Assembly: GCA_031266995.1 (NCBI GenBank)
Contig: JAIRZY010000095.1
Span: 1 to 36,133, forward strand
Length of the DNA: 36,133 nucleotides
Direction of reading: 5' to 3'
Source: Tannerella sp.
Lineage (GTDB): Bacteria > Bacteroidota > Bacteroidia > Bacteroidales > Tannerellaceae
Part shown: in pieces, positions 8,037-18,266 of the stretch
Numbering within the stretch: position 1 is the first letter of the stretch
How the letters are laid out: the number at the start of each line of letters is the position of its first letter
Notes under the pieces: model-generated
Database searches by the model: none
Seen by the model: the letters and a program-made list of their open reading frames with translations, nothing else
What the model was told of the DNA's origin: nothing
Translations under genes and position numbers: made by a program

Positions 8037-11009
8037 ATGAAACGAATAAAACTGTTACTTATAATCATGCTTGTCCCCGCATCTGTTTGGGGACAGGAGC
8101 TTAAAATCGAGGGAAAAGTGATCGACGGCCGGACGCAGGACGCGGTCATCGGAGCGACCGTGTCGCTGATAAACGGGAGCAGCGGCGTCGCAACCGGCGT
8201 CGACGGGCGTTTCTCGCTGGCAATCGCATCGCTGCCGGCAACGGTCGAAGTAAACTACGTCGGATACAAGCGTCAGGAAATAGAAGTCTATGACGCCTCG
8301 GAAGCCACCGTAATCAGGCTCGACGAGGATGTGAATCTGCTCGACGAGGTGATCATCACAGGCTATATACAGCAAAGACGCGGAGTAGTAACCGCTTCCG
8401 TATCAAACGTGAAGGGACGCGAAATAGAAGACGTTCACGGCAGCAGCCTCGACCAGAAACTGCAGGGCAAGGTTCCCGGCATGACCGTCTCCAGCAACTC
8501 GGGCGCCCCGGGTACGAGCGTCTCCCTGCGTATCCGTGGAACCACGTCCATCAACGCCGGCAACAGCCCGCTGTACGTCGTCGACGGCGTGTTCGTCAAC
8601 AGCGAAGCCCTTCAGCGCATAGACAACGGCGGTCAGGTCGTCAATTCGCTTGCCGACCTCAATCCCAACGATATTGAGAGCATCGAAGTGCTGAAAGACG
8701 CCAATGCGACGTCTATCTACGGCGCCCGCGGCGCCAACGGCGTCATCATCATCACCACGAAACAGGGCAAGCTGAATGCCCGGACGAGCGTTTCCGCAGG
8801 CATTTCGCTCGGCGTTTCCAAAGTCAGAAAACTCTGGCACATGGTCGACGGGCCGCAGTATGCCGAGCTTACAAACGAAGTATTCCTGAACGACGGCGGC
8901 GATCCGGCTAAAATACCATATCCCAATCCTGCCGCCGAACCGAGTTATATTGAAGAAAAACTGAACGATATTTTCAGGACGGGCTTGCAGCAAAACCATT
9001 ACGTGAACGTGACGGGCGGCGATACGAAGACGCGATATTATCTCGGAGTGGATTTCAACCGGGAAGTGGGGACGCAGAAGCCCGACGACCTGAAGAGATA
9101 CAGCATCAGAGTCAACCTCGACCACAAAATCTCCGAAAGGCTGAAGGTCGGAACGAACATCGGCCTATCCCGTGTCGACAGGCGGATTTCGCTGAACGGC
9201 AACAACACGGCGGCGCCCGTCCCGTCGGCAATCTACCCGCCCGCCAACATACCGCCGCGCTATCCCGACGGCAGCTACGTTTCGTGGGCTATCCACGACA
9301 GTTACCTGGCGATGATTCACGACCTCGACAACACTTCGGTCAGCAACCGGCTGATCGGCGCGCTGTTTGCAGAATGGACAATAATCCGTAACCTTGTGCT
9401 CCGTTCGAACTGGAACATTGATTACAATACCTTCGACGAAGACATTTATTATCCCGCCACGACGACGACGGCAGCAGCAAGAGGCGGCTCAACGACTTCG
9501 GCGCGTACGAAACGCCAGACGCTGATTAACGAACAGACGCTCCGCTACGGCGTTTCGCCGCGGGACGCTCACAACCTGTCGTTTCTGCTGGGGAATACGG
9601 TCCAGAAAAATATCCAGTCGTGGCGCTCGATCACGGCCTACGGGTTTCCGAGCGACGACTTCCACGAAATCTCGTCGGCAGCGACGCCATCGTCGGTCAC
9701 GGGCGGCGGTTCGCAGAACGGATTGCTGTCGTTTTTCGGACGGGCAGCATACGACTTCGACGGCAAATATATTGCAGACGTCAATATCCGCACCGATGCA
9801 TCCTCCAAGTTCGGCGCCAACAAGAAATGGGGCACATTCCCTTCAGCCGGTCTTGCATGGAACATCCGGAAAGAATCATGGTTCACCGCCAGATGGATCA
9901 GTGAACTGAAATTGAGAGCAAGCTACGGAATCACCGGCAATCAGAACGGAATCGGTAACTATTCATCCTACGGGCTATGGTCGGGCGGAGCAAACTACAA
10001 CGGGCAGTCGGGTCTGACACCGTCGCAACTGGCCAATCCGGAGCTGAAATGGGAAACAACAGCGCAGGCAAATTTCGGCATAGACGGGCTGTTTTTCGAC
10101 GACCGTCTGCAGCTTGAGTTTAACCTGTATGACAAACACACGCGCGATTTGCTCGTAAGCTTGCCGATTGCTGCCATTTCAGGGTTTTCGAGCATTACAA
10201 AAAATGCAGGCGAGATAAGCAATCGAGGCGTCGAATTTGCAGTAACGACCACAAATATCAGAAAAAGAAAATTTGAATGGACTACGTCGTTCAACATCGC
10301 CCACAATTCAAATAAAGTCGAGAAACTTGATTCGCCCATCGACCAGTACAGCTGGATCCGTATCGAAGAAGGCTATCCGATGTTCTCATTCTTTGCCTAC
10401 AAGTCGCTTGGAGTGGATAAACAAACCGGCGACCTTATAATCGACGATTACAACGGAGACGGAAGAATCACGGCCGACGACCGCGAGCATATCGGCAATG
10501 CGCTTCCGCTATTCAGCGGCGGGTTTGGCAATACTTTTAAAGTCGGGAATTTCGACGCCGACATATTCTTCTCGTATTCATACGGCAACGACGTCCTCTA
10601 CATGTTTCAATACATGATGCAGCATGGAGGCACCCGTCCCAGTTGGGGCTACACGACAGAACAGTTGCAACGCTGGCAAAAACCCGGTGACGAAACAGAC
10701 GTGCCGCGCCTGACGGTAATGGGCAATAACTATTCGCTGCGCAACAGTCGATTCATGGAAGACGGCTCGAATATCAAACTTCGCTCGGTCTCGATAGGCT
10801 ATAACCTTCCGAAAAGCCTGCTGCGTCCGACCGGAATTACGGCGGCAAGGATTTATGCGACAGGAACCAATCTGCTCATATTCACTAAATATTCGGGCAC
10901 AGATCCCGAAATAAACGTTGCAGGCAACAGCGAACAGATACTCGGAATAGATTTTGCTACTTCGCCTTCGCCGCGTACGGCCGTTTTCGGACTCAATCTT
11001 ACATTTTAA
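8037..11009 (+). CDS. SusC/RagA-family TonB-linked outer membrane protein
   Basis: Signal peptide, CarboxypepD_reg-like N-domain, plug motif SLRIRGTTSINAGNSPLYVVDGVFV, IESIEVLKDANATSIYGARGANGVIIITTKQGK, C-terminal beta-barrel ending in F. Confidence 0.97.
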   Translation: MKRIKLLLIIMLVPASVWGQELKIEGKVIDGRTQDAVIGATVSLINGSSGVATGVDGRFSLAIASLPATVEVNYVGYKRQEIEVYDASEATVIRLDEDVNLLDEVIITGYIQQRRGVVTASVSNVKGREIEDVHGSSLDQKLQGKVPGMTVSSNSGAPGTSVSLRIRGTTSINAGNSPLYVVDGVFVNSEALQRIDNGGQVVNSLADLNPNDIESIEVLKDANATSIYGARGANGVIIITTKQGKLNARTSVSAGISLGVSKVRKLWHMVDGPQYAELTNEVFLNDGGDPAKIPYPNPAAEPSYIEEKLNDIFRTGLQQNHYVNVTGGDTKTRYYLGVDFNREVGTQKPDDLKRYSIRVNLDHKISERLKVGTNIGLSRVDRRISLNGNNTAAPVPSAIYPPANIPPRYPDGSYVSWAIHDSYLAMIHDLDNTSVSNRLIGALFAEWTIIRNLVLRSNWNIDYNTFDEDIYYPATTTTAAARGGSTTSARTKRQTLINEQTLRYGVSPRDAHNLSFLLGNTVQKNIQSWRSITAYGFPSDDFHEISSAATPSSVTGGGSQNGLLSFFGRAAYDFDGKYIADVNIRTDASSKFGANKKWGTFPSAGLAWNIRKESWFTARWISELKLRASYGITGNQNGIGNYSSYGLWSGGANYNGQSGLTPSQLANPELKWETTAQANFGIDGLFFDDRLQLEFNLYDKHTRDLLVSLPIAAISGFSSITKNAGEISNRGVEFAVTTTNIRKRKFEWTTSFNIAHNSNKVEKLDSPIDQYSWIRIEEGYPMFSFFAYKSLGVDKQTGDLIIDDYNGDGRITADDREHIGNALPLFSGGFGNTFKVGNFDADIFFSYSYGNDVLYMFQYMMQHGGTRPSWGYTTEQLQRWQKPGDETDVPRLTVMGNNYSLRNSRFMEDGSNIKLRSVSIGYNLPKSLLRPTGITAARIYATGTNLLIFTKYSGTDPEINVAGNSEQILGIDFATSPSPRTAVFGLNLTF

Positions 11010-11026
11010 CTCAAATACAAACAGAT

Positions 11027-12388
11027 ATGATACAAATAACTATTAACCGGATATTACTTTTTGCTGCGGCAATATTATTTTTGTCGTGCGACGACCTGCT
11101 GACGCCCGAACCTACGGCAAGCGTCAGCGACAGCAAATCCATTTATGACGAAAAAAGCGCCGGCGCCGCTCTCAACGGAGCGTATAGTCAGTTGATGTCG
11201 AGTGGCTATTACGGACTTGATTTCGACATTGCACCCTATCTTTTTGCCGACAATGTTAAATTTGTCGGTATCCAGACCTACTATAAGGCCTTTGTGCGTT
11301 TGAACAACTACGGTCCGGCCACGCTGCAGTCCGACAACAGTTCGCTGAGCGGAACATGGACGGCGATCTACCGCACTGTCAACAAGACAAATCATATTAT
11401 AGAAAAAGTTGATGGCGTGACAGACGACAATTTTACCCGGGACGAACGTAATGCCATCCTCGGACAAGCATATTTTATCCGTGCTCTGTCGTACTTCGAC
11501 CTGACACGTTTCTGGGGCGGAGTTCAGATCGTTACAAAGCCAACCACAAGCCCCGAAGACGTTTCGAATATTCAGCGCAGCTCGCTCGAAGACACATACA
11601 GGCAGATAGAAAGCGACCTGAAAAAAGCGGAAGAACTGCTTTTGCCGACCGATTCGCGCATATATGTTGATTTGGGAACCGTTCAGGCTCTGACGGCCCG
11701 CATAGCGCTCTATCGCGAACAGTGGGAAAAAGCCGAAGCATATTCATCGTTCGTTATTTCCAACAGCAAATACAGTCTGGTAAAACCGTATTCCGTGTTC
11801 TTTACGACAGAAGCTTCGCCGGAATCAATCTTCGAATTGAATTTTACAACAACACAGACAAATCCTGCCGGTCACTGGTGGAGGCCTTCGGAGCTTGGCG
11901 GACGTTATGAAGTCACTCTGAACGAAACAGTCATCGGATTGCTCGAAGACCCTGCCGTTGGTGGAAATCGTGCGGATATTATCACGGTCGCCGAAAAGAG
12001 TAAACAGATTTACAACGGAATGTACTGGCGGTCGGGTCAGAACAACCCTGCTTATCTGTTTCGCATCGCCGAGCAATACCTTATTCGCGCCGAAGCCCGC
12101 GCCCATCTTAACAAATTCGAAGAAAGCCGCGCAGATATAAACGCCGTACGCAACCGCGCCGACGTGCCTGATATTGAAACGTCCGAATATAACACCCGGG
12201 CCAAAGCCCTGCAGGCAATTGAAACCGAACGCCGGCTGGAGTTTGCAGTCGAAAATCACCGGTTCTTCGACCTGCGCCGTACCGGTCGCCTCGCAACCGT
12301 TCTCGGCGAAACGGAAGGATACCTCTTCCCCATACCGATCGACGAGATTACAAAAGATCCGTCTCTGACTCCCAATCCATCAAATTAA
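11027..12388 (+). CDS. SusD/RagB-family nutrient-binding lipoprotein
   Basis: Lipobox FLSCDD; RALSYFDLTRFWGGV; C-terminal ERRLEFAVENHRFFDLRRTGR and LFPIPIDEI. Confidence 0.97.
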   Translation: MIQITINRILLFAAAILFLSCDDLLTPEPTASVSDSKSIYDEKSAGAALNGAYSQLMSSGYYGLDFDIAPYLFADNVKFVGIQTYYKAFVRLNNYGPATLQSDNSSLSGTWTAIYRTVNKTNHIIEKVDGVTDDNFTRDERNAILGQAYFIRALSYFDLTRFWGGVQIVTKPTTSPEDVSNIQRSSLEDTYRQIESDLKKAEELLLPTDSRIYVDLGTVQALTARIALYREQWEKAEAYSSFVISNSKYSLVKPYSVFFTTEASPESIFELNFTTTQTNPAGHWWRPSELGGRYEVTLNETVIGLLEDPAVGGNRADIITVAEKSKQIYNGMYWRSGQNNPAYLFRIAEQYLIRAEARAHLNKFEESRADINAVRNRADVPDIETSEYNTRAKALQAIETERRLEFAVENHRFFDLRRTGRLATVLGETEGYLFPIPIDEITKDPSLTPNPSN

Positions 12389-12400
12389 ATTATAACAGCA

Positions 12401-14473
12401 ATGAAAAAGAACATTTTATTTACTGTAATTTCATTATTAATCCTGTCCGCCGCTTTCGCTTCAGGTCAGGAATCGGGCGTAAAAAAACCTGTTGGAATTG
12501 ATTTCTTTACCAAAGTCAAAAGCATTTCCAACCTGAAAGAAAAAGACGGGAACATATTTTTTGTCATCAGCCAGCCCGACAGAGAAGAAAACACTTACAC
12601 GCGAAACCTGTATCAGTTGATTGATGGTCGAGCCGTAAGAATATCACAGAATGTGTCGGATTACTTTTTTGAAGAAGGCGGAACCGGCATCATCTTCCGC
12701 TCAATAAGAGAAGAGAAAGACCGTGAAAGGGTGCGCAAAGGCGAAGAACTGACCGTATTTCAGAAGCTTGCCCCTGGCTACGGAGAAGCGACGGAATGGT
12801 TGCGTCTGCCTTTTTCGGCAGGTCAGATTCAATGGATTGACAAAGACAGATTTTTCTATACCGCGCCGTACAGTCAGCATTTTCAGCAATTTCTGAACGA
12901 ATCAGGCGGTAATCGACAGGACGCGCTGAAAAAGCGGGACGAAAATCGCAATTACAGGATTTTCGACGAGCTGCCATTCTGGTCGAACGGCCGCGGCGAC
13001 GTCAGCGGCCAGCGTTCCCACCTTTATTTCTATAACAATGGCGAACGCACGCTGCTGAATGATACACTCGAATCCGTATCGCAGGCCGAGCTGTCGCCCG
13101 ACAGGAAAACACTGATTTTCGTCAAACAGGATGCGCGGTACGGCAAAGCGCCAAATACGGGCAACAAACTGTTCGTGCTTGATGTGGCAACGCTGACAAA
13201 GAAAGAACTGCCGCTGTTCGACAAAGTATCTTACGGAGGATTTTATTTTATTGACAACGACGAGGTCGTTCTGACAGTCAACCACAGTATTGAGCGGGAC
13301 AAAAACTTAAATTCAGGAATTTACCGCCTGAATCTGAAAACCGGCAAGGCCACGGAGATTTACGACGGCTCGTATTACAGTCCGGGTGGCATCGGTACCG
13401 ACATCGGCTCCGGAGGCAGGTCCGGCTTCCGTCACGACAAGGATGGGCTGTTCTACGTGTCCACAATCATTGACCAGGCTCACCTGATACATCAGGCATT
13501 CCGGGATGCAAAAGTAAATATCCTGACCAAAGGTCAGATAGCAGTGTCGGAATTCCTGCCATACAAGGATGGTTTCCTGATTGCAGCGCTTGTCGAACAG
13601 CGCGGCAGCGAAGTTTATTTTCTCGACAAAAAAGGCGTCCTCACACAGTTGACTTCAATCAACAAACCTTTGTTTGACGAGCATAAAATAGTCTCTCCTC
13701 TCGAGATAACTTTCACAAACGGGGAAGGGCGGAAACTGAACGGATACGTCCTGCCTCCTGCCTATTATGAAAAGGGAAAGAAATACCCTGCAATTCTCGA
13801 TATCCACGGCGGCCCGAAATCCACTTATGGCACTGTATTTTTCCACGAGATGCAATACTGGGCCAATCAGGGCTATGCTGTGCTGTTCACCAATCCGACA
13901 GGCAGCAGCGGACGGGGTAACGACTTTGCAGACATACGCGGGAAAATCGGCACTGTAGACTACAACGACCTTATGAACTTTGTCGATGCGGCAATCGAAC
14001 AGTCGGGATTTATTGATGAAAATCGTCTGGGAGTCACAGGAGGTTCTTACGGCGGCGTGATGACAAACTGGATTATCGGGCATACCGACCGTTTCAAGGC
14101 CGCGGCTTCACAGCGTAGCGCCTCGTCGTGGCTGACGTTCAGCAATACAAGCGATATAGGATATACTTTCACATATACCTATTTCGGAACTGATTTATGG
14201 AAAAATCACGACTTGCTGTGGGACAGGTCGCCGTTGAAATACGCCGACAGGGTGAAAACGCCGACACTTTTCCTTCACAGCGAAGAAGACTACCGTTGCT
14301 GGCTTGTCGAAGGGCTGCAAATGTATTATGCGCTGCAATATTTTGAAGTGCCATCCAGAATTGTGATTTTCAAAGGCGAAAACCACGAGCTCTCGCGTTC
14401 GGGCAAGCCCGTCAACCGCATCAAACGCCTCGACGAGATAACGAAATGGTTTGACAACTATCTTAAAAAATGA
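12401..14473 (+). CDS. S9-family serine peptidase (prolyl oligopeptidase-like)
   Basis: Nucleophile motif GVTGGSYGGVMTNW, Asp in SEEDYRC, His in GENHELSRSGKP; N-terminal propeller and signal peptide. Confidence 0.94.
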   Translation: MKKNILFTVISLLILSAAFASGQESGVKKPVGIDFFTKVKSISNLKEKDGNIFFVISQPDREENTYTRNLYQLIDGRAVRISQNVSDYFFEEGGTGIIFRSIREEKDRERVRKGEELTVFQKLAPGYGEATEWLRLPFSAGQIQWIDKDRFFYTAPYSQHFQQFLNESGGNRQDALKKRDENRNYRIFDELPFWSNGRGDVSGQRSHLYFYNNGERTLLNDTLESVSQAELSPDRKTLIFVKQDARYGKAPNTGNKLFVLDVATLTKKELPLFDKVSYGGFYFIDNDEVVLTVNHSIERDKNLNSGIYRLNLKTGKATEIYDGSYYSPGGIGTDIGSGGRSGFRHDKDGLFYVSTIIDQAHLIHQAFRDAKVNILTKGQIAVSEFLPYKDGFLIAALVEQRGSEVYFLDKKGVLTQLTSINKPLFDEHKIVSPLEITFTNGEGRKLNGYVLPPAYYEKGKKYPAILDIHGGPKSTYGTVFFHEMQYWANQGYAVLFTNPTGSSGRGNDFADIRGKIGTVDYNDLMNFVDAAIEQSGFIDENRLGVTGGSYGGVMTNWIIGHTDRFKAAASQRSASSWLTFSNTSDIGYTFTYTYFGTDLWKNHDLLWDRSPLKYADRVKTPTLFLHSEEDYRCWLVEGLQMYYALQYFEVPSRIVIFKGENHELSRSGKPVNRIKRLDEITKWFDNYLKK

Positions 14474-17053
14474 TTGATTATGAATATGAACAGGAAAATT
14501 TTGCTTTTACTGATGCTTGTGCAGACCGTCTTTCACGGATTTTCGCAGGACGAATATTATTTTGCAGGCCGCGGCAAACTCAATCCCGCCATTCCTGCGC
14601 CCGAGGAGTTTTTCGGCTTTCGCATCGGTCATTCACTTGTCCGTTACGACAAGACGGTCGAGTATTTTCGCCTGCTGGCAGAAAAGTCCGACCGCGCCTC
14701 GCTCGAAGTGTTCGGTCATTCGTATGAAGGACGCGAACAGGTAGTGCTCATCATCACTTCACCCGAAAATCAGCGTAATCTGGAAGCCATCCGCAGGGAG
14801 CGCCTGAAAGTGACCGACCCGTCTGCAACGCCCGACATCGCTTCGCAGAAAGTCGTCGTGCATCTGGGTTATAACGTTCACGGCGGCGAGATTGCCGGCA
14901 TGGACGCATCCGTCGTGGCGGCATACTATCTCGTAGCCTCCGAAGATGAGGATATCACGCGCCGGCTGCAGGAGGCGGTGACGCTCGTCGAGCCTTCGCT
15001 CAACCCCGACGGACGCGACCGCGCGGCCACGTTTATCAACGGTTTCGGATCGGTTGTACCCGTCGCCGACCCTGCCGACCGCGGTCACAGCGGCGGCTTC
15101 GTGCCCCATCGCGGCAACCACTTCTTCTGCGACCTCAACCGCGACTGGCTCCCCCTCTCACAGCCGGAAAGCCGCAATCGCGTGGCTTACTATCACAAAT
15201 GGTATCCTAACGTCTATCTCGACTTCCATGAAATGGGCAGCAGCAGCACGTACTATTTCGAGCCTTCGCCGCGACCGACCTGGAGTCCCGGCATCCCGCA
15301 GGCAACCTACGAGGTGATGCACAACCTGCTCGCCCGCTACTTTGCCGGTGCGCTGAACCGTATCGGCTCTCTGTACTACACAAAAGAAAATTTCACCAAC
15401 TACTCGCCTATCTACGGCTCCACCTATCCCGATTTCGAGGGCGGCGTCGGTACCACGCTCGAAATCGGCAGCACGTCGGGCGTAGAGATAGAGACCGAAG
15501 CAGGCCTGCGCACCTTTGCACGCAATGTCCGCGACAATTTCGAGATAAGCATTGCCGCCCTCCGCGCCGCCACAGGCGACAAAGCCGCCTTCCTCGATCA
15601 CCAGAAAGAATTTTTCAAAAGCGCTTTGACGCAGGCGGACAAAGACGCCGGGAAGTATATCGTCTTTGGCAGTCGCGACGATAAATCGCTCAACAGCATC
15701 TTTATCGACTATCTGCTGACCCACCGGATCGCAGTGTATGAACTGGCAGTGCCGTTCGCACAGGGCGACAGGAGCTTCTCGCCCGGCAGCGCATACGTCA
15801 TCCCCTGTCGCCAGCCACATTACAGAATACTGAACGCCATCTTTGAGGAACAGAAATCTTTCGCAACCAACGTCTTCATGGACATCTCGGCGCCGAGCAT
15901 CGCGCACGGCTACGGCATCCCGTTCGTCAGGACCGAAAGCGCGGTGAAAGAAGGCGTGCAGGTAACGAAAGCCTCCGGGATACGCGGCTCCGTCGCAGCA
16001 CGTTCAAACTATGCCTATGCCTTCGAATGGCACGACTATCTGGCGCCAAAAGCCCTCTATTACCTGCAAAGCAAAGGCGTGAAAACCCGCGTGGCGCAAA
16101 AGGCATTTACCTCTAAAACGGGCGACGGCGAGAAGCGCTTCGCCCGCGGAACAATAGTGATACCGGTCCATTATCAGGACGCTTCGGCCGACGAACTTTA
16201 CAGGCTGCTGACCGAAGCGGCCGCCCTGGCAAATATCACCGTCAGCGCCATCACCGACGGATTCAGCGTTGCGGGCGTCGACATCGGCAGCGACAATATC
16301 CGCGTCACAAAAAAACCTGTCGTCGCCACCATAACCGGCAGCGGATACGGCGACGGCGCCAACTGGACAGGCGTCGGCGAACTCTGGGCGCTGCTGAGCA
16401 ATACGTATAACATCCCGCTGAGCAAAATCGACCGTCAGGCGTTTGAAAACCTCAACCCTTCGCGCTACACGACGATCGTCCTGACCGGCCCGGCGCCCTT
16501 ATCCCGGCAGGCCGTCGCGCGGCTGACCGACTGGGTAGAAAACGGCGGCACGCTGATAGCCGCGGGCAGCGGCGCGGCGCAATATGTCATATCTGCCGGT
16601 ATTGCGACAGGACTGGAGGTCGATACCGCAGCCATCGAACGCGACTCCCGGCCTGCCGCAGCAGCCGGCAATCGCAGAGGCGGCAGTCCGGACGAATCCA
16701 TCAGCGGCGCGATCCTCAACGGCTCCCTCAATCTGACTCATCCGCTTACTTACGGTTTTACCTCCAAAGACTTCCATGTTCTGAAAACCTCACCTTCGGG
16801 ACTGCCTCTTCCGCAAAACAAAGACAACACCGTGCTGACGGTGACGTCGGGCGAGCCGGTGAGCGGATACGTACCCGATAAACTGCGTGAAAAACTGAAA
16901 GACCAGGCCATTGTCGTTGCGCTCAATCGCGGACGGGGCGCCATTGTCCTCTTCGGCGAGTCGCCCACCTTCCGGGGCTACTGGCTGGCGCCCGGCAGGC
17001 TGCTGACAAACGCCGTGTTCTTCGGGCTGGGAACGGCGATCAGGGAGTATTAG
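14474..17053 (+). CDS. M14-family zinc carboxypeptidase-like exported protein with long C-terminal extension
   Basis: HxxE in NVHGGEIAG, NPDG, DLNRDW, third His in DFHEMG, catalytic Glu region TTLEIGS; start overlaps the end of the upstream ORF. Confidence 0.9.
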   Translation: MIMNMNRKILLLLMLVQTVFHGFSQDEYYFAGRGKLNPAIPAPEEFFGFRIGHSLVRYDKTVEYFRLLAEKSDRASLEVFGHSYEGREQVVLIITSPENQRNLEAIRRERLKVTDPSATPDIASQKVVVHLGYNVHGGEIAGMDASVVAAYYLVASEDEDITRRLQEAVTLVEPSLNPDGRDRAATFINGFGSVVPVADPADRGHSGGFVPHRGNHFFCDLNRDWLPLSQPESRNRVAYYHKWYPNVYLDFHEMGSSSTYYFEPSPRPTWSPGIPQATYEVMHNLLARYFAGALNRIGSLYYTKENFTNYSPIYGSTYPDFEGGVGTTLEIGSTSGVEIETEAGLRTFARNVRDNFEISIAALRAATGDKAAFLDHQKEFFKSALTQADKDAGKYIVFGSRDDKSLNSIFIDYLLTHRIAVYELAVPFAQGDRSFSPGSAYVIPCRQPHYRILNAIFEEQKSFATNVFMDISAPSIAHGYGIPFVRTESAVKEGVQVTKASGIRGSVAARSNYAYAFEWHDYLAPKALYYLQSKGVKTRVAQKAFTSKTGDGEKRFARGTIVIPVHYQDASADELYRLLTEAAALANITVSAITDGFSVAGVDIGSDNIRVTKKPVVATITGSGYGDGANWTGVGELWALLSNTYNIPLSKIDRQAFENLNPSRYTTIVLTGPAPLSRQAVARLTDWVENGGTLIAAGSGAAQYVISAGIATGLEVDTAAIERDSRPAAAAGNRRGGSPDESISGAILNGSLNLTHPLTYGFTSKDFHVLKTSPSGLPLPQNKDNTVLTVTSGEPVSGYVPDKLREKLKDQAIVVALNRGRGAIVLFGESPTFRGYWLAPGRLLTNAVFFGLGTAIREY

Positions 17054-17148
17054 CCTGTTATCGAAGCTGCGTATTGGAATCTCTGCAAAAGTATTTCCAT
17101 GAATTTTGCTGTAAACCCAAATATCCATTCGCGCATTTATTGATTCTC

Positions 17149-17460
17149 TGCCGGAATTTCCGGGAGACTTGTCACCATGAGTGGCAACCTTCCCGGATTT
17201 TCCGAGAGACTTGCCACCATGAGTGGCAACCTTCCCGGATTTTCCGGGAGACTTGTCACCATGAGTGGCAACCTTCCCGGATTTTCCGGGAGACTTGTCA
17301 CCATGAGTGACAACCTTCCCGGATTTTCCGGGGGACTTGCCACCATGAGTGACAACCTTCCCGGATTTTCCGGGAGACTTGCCACCATGAGTGACAACCT
17401 TCCCGGATTTTCCGGGGGACTTGCCACCATGAGTGGCCGGCCTGCCGCAAGTTGCGGGAG
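17149..17460. repeat. tandem array B, 7 x 42 bp plus a partial leading hairpin (acttgccaccatgagtggcaaccttcccggattttccgggag)
   Basis: Units from 17167 with 42-bp period to 17460; dyads ttgccac/gtggcaa and tcccgga/tccggga in most units; unit 7 has a different second stem. Confidence 0.95.
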
Positions 17461-17552
17461 ACTTGCCAACGGGTATTTCGGCTGACAGGCGGATGACTGC
17501 CTCTGTCTCATGCGAAAATCAGTGTGGGAAAGGCAAATTACGGACAGTCATT

Positions 17553-18266
17553 TCAAAGTATTTCCCTCAGCTCCGCAAAGTCGGAGATGACGGCGTCGGC
17601 CGTCTCGCTGCCGTCGCAGTCGTTCCAGCCGGTCTTCCTGAGCCATATCGTGCGGCATCCGGCGGCGGCCGAGGGAACGATGTCCTTGTCATACGAATCG
17701 CCGACGGCGACCACTTCACATGCCGGCAGGCGCAGCGCCTCCACGCCGAGCCGGAATATCTGCGGATCAGGCTTGCGGACGCCGACGACGGCCGATTCTA
17801 TCACGGCGGGGAAAAATTCGCTCAGCCGGAAGTCGGCGAGGACGGCGGCTATGTTGCCGTAGAAGTTGGATACCAGCGCGAGGGGATAGTCCGTCGCGAG
17901 CGCGGCGATGACCGGCCGCGCGGCGTCGACCGAGCGCGCGGCGTATACGTAGCAGCGGTCGGCGACGGCGCGCACCGTCGACGGCGCGGCGGCGACCGGG
18001 AAGCCGTTTTCTTTCAGGAAGTCGACCTGGATGCCGATCTTCAGGCGCATCATGTCGGCAAACGTGTGGCCGGGGCGGATGAGGGGCGTGCGTCCGAGCG
18101 TCCTTTCGCCGTGTATGTAGGCGTTTCTGAACGTGTCGCGGTCGGCAAACGTGAGGCCCTCCGCCTCGTATGCCTGCCGGATGACTTCGGCCCAGTGTAC
18201 GCCGTTGCTGTCTATCGTCCCGCCGTAGTCGAAGAGGATGCCCCTGATGTCGCGGCGGTCTATCAT
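17553..18266 (-). CDS. HAD-superfamily hydrolase (HAD-IA-like)
   Basis: Motif I GILFDYGGTIDSNG, LVSNFYGN, KPDPQIF, VAVGDSYDKDIVPSAAAGCRTIWL; start at 18266 with ATGA overlap to the upstream gene. Confidence 0.88.
   Translation of the reverse strand: MIDRRDIRGILFDYGGTIDSNGVHWAEVIRQAYEAEGLTFADRDTFRNAYIHGERTLGRTPLIRPGHTFADMMRLKIGIQVDFLKENGFPVAAAPSTVRAVADRCYVYAARSVDAARPVIAALATDYPLALVSNFYGNIAAVLADFRLSEFFPAVIESAVVGVRKPDPQIFRLGVEALRLPACEVVAVGDSYDKDIVPSAAAGCRTIWLRKTGWNDCDGSETADAVISDFAELREIL

Noticed and set aside
17149-17460. Possible CRISPR array
   Set aside because: Units are directly contiguous with no unique spacers and no cas genes are present.
17137-17511. Repeat ORFs on both strands (MSGNLPGFSERLAT / PENPGRLSLMVASL)
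   Set aside because: Both strands open through a 42-bp array; better explained as non-coding repeat.
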